Below, piece by piece: positions 36,160-44,522 of a stretch of 64,000 nt of DNA (the stretch's first letter is position 1; each line of letters opens with the position of its first letter). The notes below the pieces were generated by a model, which was not told the origin of the DNA, did no database searches, and saw only the letters and a program-made list of their open reading frames with translations. The stretch is from Sphingopyxis sp. JAI108 (GTDB taxonomy: Bacteria; Pseudomonadota; Alphaproteobacteria; Sphingomonadales; Sphingomonadaceae), in contig NZ_JACCCJ010000003.1 of assembly GCF_013410105.1 (NCBI RefSeq), positions 248,001 to 312,000 of the forward strand, in the 5' to 3' direction. A program made the position numbers and the translations under genes.

Positions 36160-36782
36160 GCCCCGGCGCGACGATGGAGCGCGTCTATCTCGCCCTGAAG
36201 GCGCGTATTCTCGCCGGCGAGTTCACGCCGGGGACGCGGCTCGATCCCGCGCAGCTTTCGCGCTCGCTCGCGGCGAGCGCGACGCCCGTTCGCGACGCGC
36301 TCAACCGGCTGTCGGGCGAGCGCATGGTCGAAAGTTGGCATCAGGACGGGTTTCGCCAGCCGCAACTGGCCGAGGGCGACATCGCCGATCTCCATGGCTG
36401 GCTCGGCACTTTGCTCTCGCTCGCGCTGAAAGGTCCGAGGCCGCGTCCGGAAAGCCCCGACGTCCTTCTCGAGCTCGCGGCTCACGACCGCTATCCTGAT
36501 GCGGTCGACCGCCTGTTCCGGACGATCGCGATCGGTACGGCAAATCGAGAACTGCAATATTCGATCGTGAATGCGATCGAACGCTCTGCTGTTTTTCGCG
36601 AGGCGGAAGCGAAAATCGACGAGCGAGCCGAGGAGGCTCTGGCTGCGATGGCGGACGATTATCGCTTCGGCCGTTGGAGCGCTTTGCGCAGCAAAATCAC
36701 GCGCTTCCATCGCCAGCGCGTGCGGCTTGCGGGCCGCGTGGCGGCGCATCTTCGCCCACGTTCGCAGCCCTTCAGACAATAA
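36156..36782 (+). CDS. GntR-family transcriptional regulator
   Basis: 208 aa. The ATG overlaps the dioxygenase stop (ATGA). The N-terminal winged helix shows ERVYLALKARILAGEFTPGTRL and LSRSLAASATPVRDALNRLSGERMVE, the GntR DNA-binding signature. The C-terminal ligand domain is short and helical, with an unclear effector. It ends 93 bp before the lasso precursor gene, so it is a candidate regulator of the luxI operon or the lasso promoter. Confidence 0.85.
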   Translation: MSPGATMERVYLALKARILAGEFTPGTRLDPAQLSRSLAASATPVRDALNRLSGERMVESWHQDGFRQPQLAEGDIADLHGWLGTLLSLALKGPRPRPESPDVLLELAAHDRYPDAVDRLFRTIAIGTANRELQYSIVNAIERSAVFREAEAKIDERAEEALAAMADDYRFGRWSALRSKITRFHRQRVRLAGRVAAHLRPRSQPFRQ

Positions 36783-36806
36783 TCGGCCGATATTTTCGTA
36801 TAAAAT
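36783..36806 (+). promoter_or_regulatory. AT-rich promoter candidate of the lasso operon
   Basis: A TCGGCCGA palindrome (36783-36790) then TATTTTCG and TATAAA (36799-36804). The AT-rich block interrupts otherwise high-GC sequence, and the precursor ATG is about 70 bp downstream. No clear TTGACA -35 is present. The shared palindrome with the luxR promoter region may mark a common regulator. Confidence 0.45.
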
Positions 36807-36875
36807 TCCTATCTGGCGCGGCTGTCTTAGCTTGGGGATTGCCGCAATTCCGCGGCATGATCAAAGGAGGGTCCC

Positions 36876-37013
36876 ATGGACCGCAATGACATCGTCGAAG
36901 ACGGCATCGAAGAACTGGGCGTCGCGAGCGTCGAGACGCTCGGCCAGATCCCGCGCCGGCCGGAAGCCGATGGCGTCCAGTTCGGGCTGGGCGGCGGCAT
37001 TTCGGCCGAATGA
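36876..37013 (+). CDS. Lasso peptide precursor
   Basis: 45 aa, below usual gene-calling size. It has an excellent Shine-Dalgarno (AAAGGAGG, spacing 5). The leader ends VASVETLG: Thr21 at the -2 position and Gly23 as core residue 1 are the hallmarks of lasso precursors. The predicted 23-residue core starts GQIPRRPEAD, placing Glu8 as the acceptor for an 8-residue macrolactam with Gly1. It ends GGGISAE. The ring pattern RPE/QPE-at-6-to-8 resembles the caulosegnin and benenodin classes as I remember them. The position directly before fused B and C genes supports the call strongly. Product fold and mass are unverified. Confidence 0.9.
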   Translation: MDRNDIVEDGIEELGVASVETLGQIPRRPEADGVQFGLGGGISAE

Positions 37014-37020
37014 CGGACCG

Positions 37021-37053
37021 GAGGGCGCGCCGCGCAAACGCCGCGCCCTCTTT
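37021..37053 (+). terminator. Attenuator hairpin between precursor and processing genes
   Basis: GAGGGCGCG (37021-37029) pairs perfectly with CGCGCCCTC (37042-37050), loop of 12, then only TTT. It begins 7 bp after the precursor stop. A leaky terminator here would raise precursor mRNA over the enzymes, as seen in other lasso operons. The following gene has no clear Shine-Dalgarno, so the hairpin may also affect its translation. Confidence 0.7.
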
Positions 37054-37056
37054 CCG

Positions 37057-37719
37057 ATGGATCATCATCTCCTTCCTCATGTGAGCTTCGGTTTCCTGGG
37101 CGACCGTGCCGTTGCGCTCGACCTTCGCTCGGACCGCTATTTCCTGATCGCGGCCGAGGAAGCCCTCGCGCTTCGTGCCGCGGGTGCGGGGACGCACGGG
37201 GAGGCAGAGCTTTCCGGTCTCGACGCGCTCGTGCGACGGCGCCTGATCGGCGAGGGAGAGGGTTTGGCCATTGCGCCTGTCGTCGCCGAGCCGCTCGTCC
37301 GATCGGCGCTCGAGATGGAAGCGAGACGCGGACATGTGGGCTGGGCCGAGGCTGCGTGGAGCCGGGGGGAGGCGGCTCTCTGCCTTCGTCTATTGGGTTT
37401 ACACCGCACGCTCGCACGTTGGCACCGCATTCGCGAGCGTTTCGCGCGAAAGAAGCTTAGTCCATCTTCCGAGCAGCTCGCAGTGGAGATCGCGCAGGGA
37501 TTTGCCGACGCCCGCCTATTGCTCCCTGCCAAGACCCTGTGCGTCCCAGACAGTCTCGCGCTTGCCCGAATTCTCTGGCGCCGCGGAATCGACGCCGATG
37601 TCTTTTTCGGAGTTCGTCTCGCACCCTTTCTTGCCCATGCCTGGGTCCAGCGAGGCGATACGCTCCTGTCCGACACGGTGAATACGGTCGGCGAATATAC
37701 GCCGGTGTTCCGACTGTGA
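37057..37719 (+). CDS. Lasso peptide B protein (B1-B2 fusion, leader binding and protease)
   Basis: 220 aa. The N-terminal ~75 residues form the PqqD-like RRE (VSFGFLGDRAVALDLRSDRYFLI) that binds the leader. The C-terminal part is the transglutaminase-like Cys protease that removes the leader: Cys162 (KTLCVPDSLALARIL), His194 (FLAHAWVQ) and Asp206 (LLSDT). In many Gram-positive clusters these are two proteins; the fusion is the proteobacterial form. The ATG at 37057 is the only sensible start, since upstream frame is precursor and hairpin. No Shine-Dalgarno is evident. Its stop overlaps the C gene by GTGA. Confidence 0.93.
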   Translation: MDHHLLPHVSFGFLGDRAVALDLRSDRYFLIAAEEALALRAAGAGTHGEAELSGLDALVRRRLIGEGEGLAIAPVVAEPLVRSALEMEARRGHVGWAEAAWSRGEAALCLRLLGLHRTLARWHRIRERFARKKLSPSSEQLAVEIAQGFADARLLLPAKTLCVPDSLALARILWRRGIDADVFFGVRLAPFLAHAWVQRGDTLLSDTVNTVGEYTPVFRL

Positions 37720-39446
37720 CCATCGCCGTTGCACTCGTGCAGGGTGAGCGTCCGATGGACGTCCCGCCCGGCGATATATGCGAGCTTGCCCGCGTCGGGC
37801 CGGCAACCCTCTTTGGAATGGCGGGAACGATCGTTCATATCGTGGGCGCAGGCCGGGCGGTGGTGGTCGGCCATGCCTTTTCCCGCGATACATTTGCCCC
37901 AATCACCGCGCTCGCAGCGGACGCTGTCGAGGAAATCGTCCGGAGCGAAGGCGCTTGGGCAATACGCAACCTCTGGGGCAGCTTCATTATGGCTTGGGCC
38001 GATGCGGACAAGGGCGTGTTCGTCCTGCGCTCGCCTCTGACGGGGCCTGCAATATTCCAGGCGCATTCACAGGTTGGCGGTCAGGGAGGTGCGAAATGGC
38101 ACTGCGCCTTCACCGATCTTCCCCTGGCTCGAGCGCTCGGCTTTGCCCTCGGAGCCCCCGAGCCGAGCGTGATCGACGCCTATTTGCGATATCCTCTGCT
38201 GCGGGCGCCCAGCGCCGGAATCAAAGACGTCACCGAAATCCTGCCCGGCGAGATATCGAGGCTGGATCAGCCCGGTCGCCGGACGGCTAGCTGGGTGCCA
38301 TGGAATTATGTCATCCAGCCTCCGAACCGCGCCGACCCCATGGAACTAGCCGATATCGTCGGCAAATGCGTGCGCGCCTGGAGCGGATGCTTCGCGCGCA
38401 TCCAGCTCGAACTCTCCGGCGGGATCGACAGCAGCATAGTCGCCGCCTGCCTTGCCGATCGGGCCGATCCCTGGCGCGCTATCACGATGGTCACCGCCGA
38501 ACCTGACGGAGATGAACGTCCCTATGCCCGGGCCGTCGCCGAGAACGTCGGGGTGCCGCTCGCCGAGCTGATGCTCTCCCCCGATCCGGCCGACCCGATT
38601 GCCGCCAGCATTACCCCGCGCGTGCGACCGGGCGGTTTCGGATTGATCGGGCCCACCGACGCCGCATTTCTGGCTTCGGCGCGCGCGTTCGGGGCCGATG
38701 CTATATTCTCCGGAACTGCGGGAGACGGCGCATTCGGCTACCAGACATCGGTCGCGCCAGCGCTCGACGCATTTCACTATGAGGGGCTGCGTTTCGCAAT
38801 CGGAGCCGCGCGTGACCAGGCGCGGATCATGGACGACAATATCTGGAATGCACTTCGCCTCGGCCTGCGCGGCTACCTTCGCGGGATACGACTCTGGCCT
38901 GTCGACGATCACCTGCTGTCGAGCCGTCACGCTGCTGAACGCCCCTGGCACCCTTGGTTCGACGATGCTGAATATTATCCGCCCGGCATAAGGCGCTACG
39001 CGCTCGGAATATTGCCCATCCAGCCTTTCCTCGACGGCTATGATCGATCGCGGATCATGCCCAAGATCGCGCCGCTGCTCGCGCAGCCGCTCATCGAATA
39101 TGGCCTCGGCGTTCCGAGCTGGCAGTGGGGAGAAGGCGGGGTGAACCGGGCGCTCGCGCGCGCGGCATTTCGCGCCGACCTGCCCGAGATCGTGCTGAAC
39201 AGACGGAGCAAAGGCCGGATCCTGTCGATGTTCCTGCCGGCGTTCGAGCAAAACCGGCACCGGCTGTCCGGCTATTTGCTAGACGGTTGGCTTGCGGGCG
39301 CAGGCTTAATCGACGTCGATGCAATAGGCGCAATATTGTCGGGCCGCCAGCGAGCCGACACGCCCGACATGCTGCGCATCCTCCAGTTCGCGGACATCGA
39401 GGGCTGGGCGCGCTCAGTTATAGGAGACGGGCGTCTGGACGATTGA
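37716..39446 (+). CDS. Lasso cyclase (asparagine synthetase-like C protein)
   Basis: 576 aa from a GTG that overlaps the B stop (GTGA). The ATP-pyrophosphatase signature ELSGGIDSS sits at about 232-240, the mark of asparagine-synthetase-type enzymes that adenylate the acceptor side chain. The N-terminal glutaminase-like half lacks the catalytic Cys, as in all lasso cyclases. It forms the isopeptide bond between the core Gly1 amine and Glu8. No D (ABC exporter) gene follows. The transcript ends at a strong hairpin shared with the convergent isopeptidase gene. Confidence 0.93.
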   Translation: MTIAVALVQGERPMDVPPGDICELARVGPATLFGMAGTIVHIVGAGRAVVVGHAFSRDTFAPITALAADAVEEIVRSEGAWAIRNLWGSFIMAWADADKGVFVLRSPLTGPAIFQAHSQVGGQGGAKWHCAFTDLPLARALGFALGAPEPSVIDAYLRYPLLRAPSAGIKDVTEILPGEISRLDQPGRRTASWVPWNYVIQPPNRADPMELADIVGKCVRAWSGCFARIQLELSGGIDSSIVAACLADRADPWRAITMVTAEPDGDERPYARAVAENVGVPLAELMLSPDPADPIAASITPRVRPGGFGLIGPTDAAFLASARAFGADAIFSGTAGDGAFGYQTSVAPALDAFHYEGLRFAIGAARDQARIMDDNIWNALRLGLRGYLRGIRLWPVDDHLLSSRHAAERPWHPWFDDAEYYPPGIRRYALGILPIQPFLDGYDRSRIMPKIAPLLAQPLIEYGLGVPSWQWGEGGVNRALARAAFRADLPEIVLNRRSKGRILSMFLPAFEQNRHRLSGYLLDGWLAGAGLIDVDAIGAILSGRQRADTPDMLRILQFADIEGWARSVIGDGRLDD

Positions 39447-39481
39447 CTGCTTCGGCGCATGGGGAATCGGCAGCCAGAGGC

Positions 39482-39518
39482 CGTGCCGGGCGCGCGCCGG
39501 GGAACGACGCCCGGCACG
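39482..39518. terminator. Bidirectional terminator between lasso and receptor operons
   Basis: CGTGCCGGGCG (39482-39492) pairs perfectly with CGCCCGGCACG (39508-39518), an 11-bp stem with a 15-nt loop. It sits between the cyclase stop and the convergent isopeptidase stop. The T run is poor on both sides. Confidence 0.65.
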
Positions 39519-39521
39519 AAC

Positions 39522-41501
39522 CTACGGCGCGGGAGCTTGCAAGGATTGCCCCGCGCGAAGACTGCGCCAGCGTATATATTGTGCCCGCTTGGCCGGGTCG
39601 GGATCTTCCTCGCCCTTCAGCCAGAAGCGGTACCAGTCGAGGTTTCGTTCGTAGACAGCCCGCTTGTGGACAGGTTGATATTTGATGTGAAGTTCGTCCG
39701 CGAACGCGAAGAGTTCGGCTGGCTTGCCTGCCAGCCTGAGCTTGGTGTTGAGCTCAACGAGATTGCGAACCTCGGACTCTGGCGCCTGCATCAGAAGCGG
39801 CGTGTCGATTGCTTTCGCGTCTGCAGCAGCCGATAGAATACGCCAGCGCCCCGGGTCGGTGTCCGGATCTCCAGCCTGCCAGAACTGCCGAAAGATGCCT
39901 ACAAACCCGCGATCGGGAAAGGCATTCGACCAGTAATAATGAGCGCCGACCTGTCCCGACGAGATCGTTGCGGCCGCAAAGCGCTTGGTCTTGCGGACCG
40001 CCCAGAGCGCGACGCTCGACCCGAAACTCAAACCGCCGATCCCCACCTTGGAGGCATCGATCTGCTTCTTCGCCGCGAGGTCGTCGATAGCCTCGCCGAT
40101 CGCCGACACGGCCAGAGCATAACCGGCTTCCATCGTCTCGCCGTCGAGCGGCTGACGGCCGTTGATGCACAGCACCGCGATCCCGTGCTCGACGAGCGGC
40201 AGCATCGGGATCTCGTCGCCGACGCCACCCTTGAGGAATCCGGCGCAGCGATAATATTGGATGACGAGCGGAAGCGGTCCGGTCGCCTGCTGAGGGCGCA
40301 GGAATATGCCGTCATGCCCGTTCGGCCAGCGCATCGGGATGGCCACAGCCCGGATCCGCGTCCGAAGGTTGGCGTTGGGATCGAAAATCACCTTGCGACT
40401 GCCGTTGGACATGGCGATCCGGACAAGGCGCGGGGGCGTGATAGCGCTCGCCTCGACACAGACAAGAGCTTCATTCGCGACCGCGCATCGTGGCTGCCAG
40501 ATCGGCGTTCGTTCGGCGCCTTCGGTCGCGGTAAGGAAGCGGGCGGTTCGATCGCCGATGCGCCACAGCCATATTTTCTCGCGCGACCCGGCATCTCGTT
40601 CGAAAAGGATGAGCATGTCGTGGCCCGGTCGCGCCGCGACGGCGGCGAGCCTTGGCGACGTACAGGGTTGGGCGCTGCACGCGATGAGCCGGCCATCGGC
40701 CAGCGTCACTTTCACAAGCTGCGCAGCGCCGCTTGCATCAATCTCTGCCTTGCCGCCGTCCGGAAGCCGGATCGTCCGATCCTGACCCGAAGCTGTTCGG
40801 AATTTCGCCGCTCTGTCCGATTCTTCGGGACCGAGCTCGACGACCGTCTCCTTTTTCGGGGCGTCCCACAGGATGCGCGCGCGGTCGAACCAGTTGCGAT
40901 TCCACCGCTGCGATATGCGCCGTCCGTCCTCGATCTTTCCGCCCGCAACCGCTTGGCCAAGGTCGACGCTGTCATCGACGAGCACCCCGTCCTCATAGGC
41001 GCTCTTCTCGGCCGCCAGCACCTCGGCGCGGGTCGCCCCTGTCGTGTAGCGGAGCGATTGCCCGTCAGGGGACAGCTCGAAGCCAGTGATATCCGCAGAA
41101 TCGACAACCTCGCGCGCCATTCCGGTTCCCTCGCGCCAGTGCCAGATCGCTACCACGCCATCGACCAACGCGAGAAAGCGAAACCCCTTGGAATCGGGAT
41201 CCCAAACCGGCACCTGTTCGGCGACCGATCCAGCGCCGTCGTGCCGCACCGTGCCGGCGGTCCCGGCATGGATGGCGGCTCCGCCTTCGACCTTGGCCAC
41301 ATACCAGTCGAGTCGGGTGTCGTTGGCGCTGACCGATGGACGCGTTACCCGAAAGACCACGCGGCTAGCATCGGGAGACAGGCTCGGACCCATGATGTCG
41401 GCCGCTTCGGTCAGGTCGCGGGCGGTAATGGGGGTGCGGGTGGGAGCCCGCGCCTCCACCGCCGGCACCACCGAGACGATCAATGATGCGGCGATCACCA
41501 C
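39522..41501 (-). CDS. Lasso peptide isopeptidase, prolyl-oligopeptidase (S9) family
   Basis: 659 aa. A signal peptide (MVIAASLIVSVVPAVEA) fits export to the periplasm. A beta-propeller-like N-terminal part is followed by the alpha/beta-hydrolase domain. Nucleophile Ser492 is in GGLSFGSS, His605 in ADELHIKY, and the acidic residue is likely Glu575 or Glu577 in QAPESEVR. A Glu in place of the usual S9 Asp is the feature reported for AtxE2-type lasso isopeptidases, which open the macrolactam. The start is a GTG (41501 or 41498) overlapping the receptor stop, so it is coupled to the TonB receptor gene. Confidence 0.92.
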   Translation of the reverse strand: MVIAASLIVSVVPAVEARAPTRTPITARDLTEAADIMGPSLSPDASRVVFRVTRPSVSANDTRLDWYVAKVEGGAAIHAGTAGTVRHDGAGSVAEQVPVWDPDSKGFRFLALVDGVVAIWHWREGTGMAREVVDSADITGFELSPDGQSLRYTTGATRAEVLAAEKSAYEDGVLVDDSVDLGQAVAGGKIEDGRRISQRWNRNWFDRARILWDAPKKETVVELGPEESDRAAKFRTASGQDRTIRLPDGGKAEIDASGAAQLVKVTLADGRLIACSAQPCTSPRLAAVAARPGHDMLILFERDAGSREKIWLWRIGDRTARFLTATEGAERTPIWQPRCAVANEALVCVEASAITPPRLVRIAMSNGSRKVIFDPNANLRTRIRAVAIPMRWPNGHDGIFLRPQQATGPLPLVIQYYRCAGFLKGGVGDEIPMLPLVEHGIAVLCINGRQPLDGETMEAGYALAVSAIGEAIDDLAAKKQIDASKVGIGGLSFGSSVALWAVRKTKRFAAATISSGQVGAHYYWSNAFPDRGFVGIFRQFWQAGDPDTDPGRWRILSAAADAKAIDTPLLMQAPESEVRNLVELNTKLRLAGKPAELFAFADELHIKYQPVHKRAVYERNLDWYRFWLKGEEDPDPAKRAQYIRWRSLRAGQSLQAPAP

Positions 41502-44440
41502 CCGATGATCGCCTGCAGGGCAAGGCTCCGCCCGATCGCACTTGCTTGCTCGGGGTCGTAGCCGATCGTGACGCCGGTCGATCGGAACTGCGCATAGGGC
41601 GGATCCGTGTCGAAGAGATTGTTCACGCTGAATGCCAGGCGGAACGAGCGGGCCCTGTTTGCCTTTTGCGCTTCGCCGATGCGAAGGCCCAGCTGCAGGT
41701 CGACCGTCGTCCAGCTTTTCACGCGCTCGGCGGGCGTAACCGTGAGATTGCGATAGCTTGCGACATGATTGACCGCGATGCCGCCGTCGAAGGCACCAAG
41801 AACCACGCCCGCACGGCCGCGCAACCGCAGCTTGACCGGAGCGCCGAGGGTGCCCGCGACATTGTTGCGCGGCGCGCTATCTGTGATCCGATTATCGATC
41901 GTGAACAGCCGCGTCCCGCCGAGCGAAAGATTGATGCTGCCATCGACGAGGGGCTTCACATAGCCGAGGTCGAAGTCGAGACCCTGGACCGTCGAACGCG
42001 ACAGGTTGCGTGTCCGGCCATCGACGATCGCGCTGACCTCGCCCGGCAGGATCCCGATCGCATTGAAGAAGTTGGGATCGGCGAAGTAGGCGGCGACTTC
42101 CGCCAGATCGGGTGTGTCGTCGATCATACCGCCATAAATATCGCGGCGGACGAGAAACTGCTGGAGAAAGCTGGTCGCCGAGGCGATGCGATCGCGATAG
42201 CGGATATCGAAATAGGTTAGGCTGAGCTTCGCACCGGGGAGGAAGCGCGGTTCGAAATCGATGCCCGCGGTCCAACTCGTCGCCTTTTCGGGGCCGAGAT
42301 CGGGACGATAACCCGACAGCAGCAGGACCGCCGTCTGGCCAGTCGGCGAGGTAGGATCGTTGAGATAGAAAGTTTGATAGAAGGCATTCGCCGTGCCGAC
42401 GAGTTCGTCGAAGAAGGGCGCCCGGAACGAGCGACCGTAGGAGGCGCGGAGCGCGAGACCCGGCAACGGCTCCCATCGCGCGCCGAGCTTGGGGTTGGCG
42501 GTGTCGCCGACGTCCGAATAATGCTCATATCGGCCCGCTGCGGAAAAGGTCAGCGATCCCGGAAAACTCTCTCCTGCGTCGAAGACCGGAATAGCCAGCT
42601 CGCCATAGATTGCCTTCACGATCCTCTTGTCGGGCAGCCCGTCGATGCCGAAGCTGAGCGGCCCGTCGGTGACGAGGTCGAAGCTTTGCAGATAGTCGAG
42701 ACTGTCGCGGCGATATTCTGCACCGATCGCGAGCTTCACGGCCCCCGCGGGCAGGGTGAAGAGTGATCCGTCGGCGCGCAGCGCCGCGGTCCAATTCTCG
42801 TAGCGTGTGCGGACCGAGATGCTACCGCGCAGACTGTCGATGAGCGCCGGGTCGTTGACTGCACCGTCGCCGAAGAGATTGATCGCCTGCGCCGGGTCGC
42901 TCGCGGCAATGGCGCGGGCCAGACGGAGGAGGTGGACGATATTGACCCCGTCATAACCCTCGCGTTGGCGCCCATAGCCGCCCGAGAGCTCGATATTCCA
43001 GCTGCCGATGTCGGCGCGTGCGCCGAAGCTCGTGTTGAGCGCCTTGACGGTTCCGCGCACGCCCTCGGGTCCGAAGTTGGCGGTTGGATCATAATAGACG
43101 ATGATCTCTTCGCCGGTTCCGATGGGGTCGACATAATAGGGATTGTCGGGACCCACGACCTGCGGAGAGGCGCCGATCACCCGCCGCCGCGCCTCGAAGT
43201 GGCGCTCCGCATAGAGGCCGCGCGCAAACAGGGAGATATGATCGCCGAGCGCCTGCTCGCCGCTCGCATAGAGGCTGAAACTCTCCTGCCGCGGCAGGAT
43301 ATCGACATTGCGCCGCGCGTCGCTCCGCCGGAAGTCGCTGCTCGAAATGAGCTGAGAAGGGGTGAGCGCGGTGCCATCCTGCCCCCGCGGAATAAGGAAG
43401 CGCTGGCCATTCGCGGCGACGATCGTGCCCGGGCTGGCGAGATTGGACCGAAGGTCGGGTCCGCCGAAAGGGCGCAGATCCTCGGTCGCAAACGCGCGTT
43501 CCTCCGAGCCAAGGCTCCCGCGGCGATAATATTCGCCCGCTACAACGATATGCCCTGTCGCCCAACCGGTACCGACGATCTGGCCAAGCTGATATTCGCT
43601 ATAGTCGCCATCCGCGGAGCTCACCCGCAGGCGTGTCTCGGCACCCTCGAAGCGGTTGCGGAAACGGACATTGACCACTCCGGCGACCGCGTCCGAGCCG
43701 TAAATGGCGGACGCGCCGTCAGTCAGGATCTCCAGCCTTTCGACTGCGAGCGAGGGCAGGGTCGAAATGTCTGCGAACGCGCCGGAGGCGCCGCCGAGCG
43801 CGGGGCGGGTACCGTCGAGCAGGGTCAGCGTCGATCCGGTGCCGAGGCCGCGCAGGTTGATGCCGGTCCCGTAGCCGATATTGCTCGCAGCGTTGCCACG
43901 CGCCGAGGTTCCGACATTGGCCTCGGCTGGGCCGCCCGAGAAATTCTGCGGAATTGTCTGGATGAAGTCGGCGAGGGTCGCCCGGCCGCTGCGATCGAGC
44001 GTGTCGCGATCGATCGCTAACAGCGGAGAGCCCGCTGGCCCGCGCCCGCGAATGCGCGAGCCAGTGACGATGATAGCCTCCTCGCGATGGGTGTCAGTCG
44101 AGCCGGGCTCCGCTGCATCGCCGTTTCCCGAGCGGATCACGAGCGCGCCATCGACGATCTCGGCGAAAAGGCCGGTGCCGGAAAGGAGGCGCGACAGGGC
44201 AGCATCCGGCGTGAGGCGGCCTGTCACGCGGCCGCTGCGCTTGCCGGCGGTGAGCGTGCCGGAGGCTATCACCTCGCGGCCGGAGACCTGTGAATAGCGT
44301 TGCAGCGCAGTGGCCAGATCCTGCGGCGCGATATTGTACGTCTGCTGCGCGGCCCGCGTCTGCGCCTGCGCGCTCGGCACCTGAATCGCGATGGCGGCGG
44401 TGCTCGATGCGAGCATCGCAGCGAAAAGCTTGGCTTTCAT
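41495..44440 (-). CDS. TonB-dependent receptor with STN signalling domain
   Basis: 981 aa. A signal peptide (cleaved after AQA about residue 27) leads into a secretin/TonB short N-terminal (STN) domain (YNIAPQDLATALQRYSQVSG, about 34-103). A plug domain (IIVTGSRIRGRGPAG, GINLRGLGTGSTLTLLDG, ERLEILTDGASAIYGSDAVAGVVNV) and a 22-strand-type barrel follow. The STN domain is used to signal binding to a FecR anti-sigma factor. The predicted ligand is the lasso peptide. It starts at ATG 44440 after GGGGAGGAAGA. Reading frame further upstream is not coding-like. It is the third gene of a sigma-fecR-receptor-isopeptidase operon. Confidence 0.94.
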   Translation of the reverse strand: MKAKLFAAMLASSTAAIAIQVPSAQAQTRAAQQTYNIAPQDLATALQRYSQVSGREVIASGTLTAGKRSGRVTGRLTPDAALSRLLSGTGLFAEIVDGALVIRSGNGDAAEPGSTDTHREEAIIVTGSRIRGRGPAGSPLLAIDRDTLDRSGRATLADFIQTIPQNFSGGPAEANVGTSARGNAASNIGYGTGINLRGLGTGSTLTLLDGTRPALGGASGAFADISTLPSLAVERLEILTDGASAIYGSDAVAGVVNVRFRNRFEGAETRLRVSSADGDYSEYQLGQIVGTGWATGHIVVAGEYYRRGSLGSEERAFATEDLRPFGGPDLRSNLASPGTIVAANGQRFLIPRGQDGTALTPSQLISSSDFRRSDARRNVDILPRQESFSLYASGEQALGDHISLFARGLYAERHFEARRRVIGASPQVVGPDNPYYVDPIGTGEEIIVYYDPTANFGPEGVRGTVKALNTSFGARADIGSWNIELSGGYGRQREGYDGVNIVHLLRLARAIAASDPAQAINLFGDGAVNDPALIDSLRGSISVRTRYENWTAALRADGSLFTLPAGAVKLAIGAEYRRDSLDYLQSFDLVTDGPLSFGIDGLPDKRIVKAIYGELAIPVFDAGESFPGSLTFSAAGRYEHYSDVGDTANPKLGARWEPLPGLALRASYGRSFRAPFFDELVGTANAFYQTFYLNDPTSPTGQTAVLLLSGYRPDLGPEKATSWTAGIDFEPRFLPGAKLSLTYFDIRYRDRIASATSFLQQFLVRRDIYGGMIDDTPDLAEVAAYFADPNFFNAIGILPGEVSAIVDGRTRNLSRSTVQGLDFDLGYVKPLVDGSINLSLGGTRLFTIDNRITDSAPRNNVAGTLGAPVKLRLRGRAGVVLGAFDGGIAVNHVASYRNLTVTPAERVKSWTTVDLQLGLRIGEAQKANRARSFRLAFSVNNLFDTDPPYAQFRSTGVTIGYDPEQASAIGRSLALQAIIGW

Positions 44441-44491
44441 TCTTCCTCCCCAAAGGCGGCCTCCGATGGCCGTCCGGGGATGCAAAACACC

Positions 44492-44509
44492 GGGGGACGA
44501 TATTCCCCC
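44492..44509 (-). promoter_or_regulatory. Hairpin between fecR and receptor genes
   Basis: GGGGGA and TCCCCC pair with a 6-nt loop in the 82-bp spacer. A long C run precedes the receptor start. It may be an attenuator or an mRNA-stability element. Confidence 0.5.
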
Positions 44510-44522
44510 CTGCGTGCAGGAA

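Noticed and set aside
36571..37056. Upstream extension of the lasso B protein to an earlier ATG
   Set aside because: It would read through gntR, the promoter region, the precursor gene and the hairpin in another frame. The B protein begins at 37057.
37716..39446. Calling the cyclase a true asparagine synthetase
   Set aside because: Its N-terminal glutaminase half lacks the catalytic Cys and it sits in a lasso operon, so a cyclase role fits better.
39447..39521. A second lasso precursor gene after the cyclase
   Set aside because: Only a terminator-type inverted repeat is present; no leader/core pattern occurs.
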